From positions 43,712,320 to 43,776,319 of the forward strand of contig NC_061866.1 in NCBI RefSeq assembly GCF_907164915.1: 64,000 nucleotides of DNA. The letters are read 5' to 3'. The DNA is from Impatiens glandulifera. Taxonomy: Eukaryota > Streptophyta > Magnoliopsida > Ericales > Balsaminaceae. The notes under the pieces are model-generated. The model made no database searches and had not been told where the DNA came from. It saw nothing but the letters and a program-made list of their open reading frames with translations. The first letter of the stretch is position 1; every line of letters starts with the position of its first letter. Below, in pieces: positions 61,030 through 64,000 of this stretch. Made by a program: the position numbers and the translations under genes.

Positions 61030-63847
61030 AATTTTAGTTATAATCTTCACAATTAAATAGATTAATGAACTTGGTTTTATTTTTATAACAAAAGTGATAA
61101 AATAATGAGAATATGTTTAAATCTCCGATAAAAAATGAATATATTTAAATAAAAAGTTGATTATATATATATAAATGATCAATTATGATCTATAGGTAAC
61201 AAATAGAGCCAAGACAAAATGAAGAAAAAATGAGTTATGACCCTTTGCAGCTATGAAGAGCTGAATCATCTTTCCCTCAAAAAATCAGAAATTTAAATGG
61301 TTTGTTTTAACATCTTCATATGTACATATCTCTCTATATATGTGTACTATATATACTATTCAAGATAATTCAAAGCACTCACAAAGTTCCCCAAAATTTT
61401 TAATCAAACTTTAGGAAAGTAACACCCAAATAAGAAATCTATAAAGAGTATTCAAGATATTATTTTCCCAATATAAACCAATTTAATTTTAGCCCACATA
61501 TTTATTGTCTGCTATGATATGACAAATCATTATATATTAATTAATAAATGTTTCTTAATCTTGTTTATTATACATATTATCATGATCTTTGCCTTAATTT
61601 TCTATAACAATCTAATATAGGTGGTGATATATAGTCCGTTGATAAACATTGAAGAACAATTTAAATCGATATAAAATGTGATGTAACTTTGTGCATTGGA
61701 TCTTTTTCTTATTACCGTCCTAGTCTTGATATATCTGTAACGGTTATTTTGTAATCACAAAATTTGAATATTATTTAAAAATAATAAAACAGAAAAATGC
61801 GTAACACCCTTTATGCATAAATTTAGTTTTATTTTTTGAAGGAGTATTTTTCATTCAAACAAACGAGAAGATCTTGAATTTTATGAAGAATGGATTCATA
61901 TGAGGATCATTCCTTTACAATCTAAGAACAACAATAATTATTCAATAAATGTGTATAGTTTATTTATTTTTAGAAGGTAAGATTATTTTTCATTAATCCA
62001 TATTATTGCCAAAGTTGTTAAGCAATGTACATTTAAGATAAAACATTAAAAAAATCATCTCAAAAAGAGATAAGAAACAACAAAGCGAATCCGCGTGCCT
62101 TCAAAATAAGGGTTATATAGATTTATATAGTTGAAAATATAGTTAACATCGCTATAAAATTTATATTTATCTTTCTATACATGATTTTCTCACTTTATAA
62201 GCTTTCTTTTCTCTATATTTTCGAGAAGTTGCACTTACTCCTCAACATATTTTGCGCCGCCGGTATTTGATCAATTTCTTATAACTAGCAGATGACATTG
62301 CAAGTATTATTCACTTATTCCTCAACATATTTTGCGTCGATATTTGATCGGTTCCTAATTATAACCAGACTTTTTTTGGGAAAAATTTATAACCAGACTT
62401 CTAAGTGTCTTTTCGAGAATTTTCACTTATTTCTCAAGATATTGTAAAATACACCCAATCTCAACATGAGATATAATTGGTATTAATTATTATAAGTAAG
62501 ACTTAAGAGTAATTGCAATTAACTATGAGTTATTTCAAAGCAACCAATTAAACTAATATACTGTTAGAATCCTATTAAAATAAAATCAAGAATCCATCTT
62601 AAATTTGGTATAGTAACATTTATGTTTATAAATAAAATAAAAGAGAATAAAAGAATATAAAAAAATAATTATTCAGCCGCTGCTTTACAATGAAAGGAAC
62701 CCTATTTCTTGAGCGAGTGGTAATTAATTAGGAAGAGATAATGACAAACTTAATTAACTAATTATTTATTGAAACCCGAATCAAGGAAAGATGTTGTATA
62801 TTAATAAACTAATGATAAGTAATTTAGAAAGAGGATTCCTAATTGCAACCATTAGTTCATAATCCTCTTTCATGTTGACTAATCAAGCATTTAACAATGT
62901 TGATTAGATCACTTAAACAATTCAATTTTGATTCATTTAATAAATTACTAATATTGGAATAGTGACAGTTAGAACTTTGGATTCATCTCCTCTCTAGAAG
63001 TTTTTTTCTGCAATGATAAACAAACTTTTGATTTTCTTTCTTATTTGAAGATGAATATCATGATTTGTGTCTGATTAATTAGTTGTTAGATGGATTTTAG
63101 TGTTATTTTAAGTATAAATAATTGAATAAAATTGTCATATGTATCTTAAATTGGAACAAAATTCTTCCCTTATGCCAAGACAGTTCTATATATAGAGTTG
63201 AGAATAAGAATAAAATTTGTTTCGCCATTTCTCAATTTAACTGTTAAAATAGAAACCAGATCGTAAAAATCATCGGAAAAAAAATATCAGATAAACTCAT
63301 GAAAATTTATCATAAATTTGCTGGATTAAAATGGATCTTTTCCGACTGGTAACCAAAAATAGCTAACAAAATACTAATTGTGCTCAAACAAGACATGAAT
63401 CGAGGCTATATTGATTGTCTTAGCAATAAGTGAAACTGATTCAGGATTCAAAGTGGGACATCGCCGATTCAAAATTAGAGTTGAGATGAGCTTGCAAAAA
63501 TTTAGGATGAAATTGAAGAAAATAAAAGGAAATTATGGATGAACAAGTTGATTAGTTTTGGATTTAAATAAACAAATAATGAATTAAATTTTAATTTTTT
63601 TTAAGGAATTGTGTTACTTACCCGGAAAAAAAAAATTCAGATCACCTCAGTTATAACATAAATCCGCCCCTGTTAAGAATTTCTTAACAAATTAGTAACA
63701 TCAAACAAAAAAATCTCATATAACAATTACAAATTATATTTCCCAAAAACTTCTACAAATTATCACATATATATCTAGACAACAGTATTTTAAAAAATAA
63801 TAAGTAACCCAAGTTAAGCACCAACAAAACTATCCACAACAAGGACA

Positions 63848-63878
<31 letters not shown>

Positions 63879-64000
63879 AATTTTTCTCACATTGAAAAAA
63901 ATTTAACCACAATAAATATAATGTTTATTTTTTTAATAATGAAACACATTTCTCTGCATTTTATTATTACTAAGTAAATTAATATACAAGAGTTATACAA
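58629..64000. other. AT-rich intergenic DNA to the window end
   Basis: I find no gene that can be supported. A 100-codon open stretch at 59641-59940 starts with TTG rather than ATG and shows no known domain; an in-frame Met (MDSTSHSLNAISKKN) begins near 59737. A patch of higher GC at 60540-60780 may be a repeat relic. TA tracts lie at 60989-61026 and 63850-63874. A hAT-type end is at about 63672. Confidence 0.5.
63600..63672 (-). mobile_element. hAT-type element end
   Basis: On the minus strand the sequence from 63672 begins CAGGGGCGGATTTATGTTAT, a typical hAT MITE terminus related to the 9217-9471 family (CAAGGACGGACTCAGG). The other end is not found within the window, so the element is truncated or continues unrecognised. 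Confidence 0.45.

Overview
This is a window of nuclear DNA from a flowering plant, most likely a eudicot. It is strongly AT-rich, with long intergenic spaces, short GT-AG introns and many old transposon fragments. The proteins it encodes are plant-specific families. I cannot name the species.

Four protein-coding genes are supported by spliced models that I built by hand. (1) The stomatal bHLH factor MUTE is on the plus strand (CDS 483-2634, 3 exons, 211 aa). (2) A heavy-metal-associated isoprenylated protein of the HIPP32/HIPP33 type is on the minus strand (21281-23043, 3 exons, 497 aa, C-terminal CNVM). (3) A RING E3 ligase of the LOG2/LUL family is on the minus strand (31937-35349, 3 exons, 385 aa). 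(4) A DUF1749 alpha/beta hydrolase is on the minus strand (36604-39444, 9 exons, 346 aa, one GC-AG intron). From memory, MUTE, HIPP32 and LUL4 are consecutive loci in Arabidopsis (At3g06120, At3g06130, At3g06140). The second Arabidopsis copy of the block has HIPP33, LUL3 and a DUF1749 hydrolase close together on chromosome 5. The window therefore looks like an ancestral gene block that kept members now split between two Arabidopsis segments.

Layout: 1-2634 is the MUTE promoter, with a 122-bp AT dinucleotide tract and a G-box, followed by the gene. 2635-21280 is about 18.6 kb of AT-rich intergenic DNA holding a decayed LINE (about 14110-17050), three more tails of the same LINE family, and hAT-type MITEs (one with 8-bp target duplications). 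21281-39444 is the gene-rich part (HIPP, LUL, hydrolase). Its spacers and introns carry Tourist-like MITEs, hairpin MITEs, a SINE head and a small TRIM-like LTR element (24949-25860). 39530-64000 has no recognisable host gene. It contains a pair of about 3-kb dispersed repeats in inverted orientation (about 39775-42700 and 54850-58400), each with a GACCGAG-type minisatellite. It also holds a broken Ty1/copia element (46862-50793), a 0.7-kb tandem duplication across the edge of its LTR, and a hAT MITE with a perfect 8-bp target duplication (52077-52392).

The four genes do not form a pathway. MUTE drives the last step of stomatal commitment. The HIPP and LUL proteins are predicted to be a lipid-anchored metal-binding protein and a probably myristoylated ubiquitin ligase. 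The hydrolase has no assigned substrate. I found no tRNA or rRNA gene, no CRISPR array and no sign of a wholly new gene system. The main points of interest are conserved gene order and how repeats have settled in and next to the genes.
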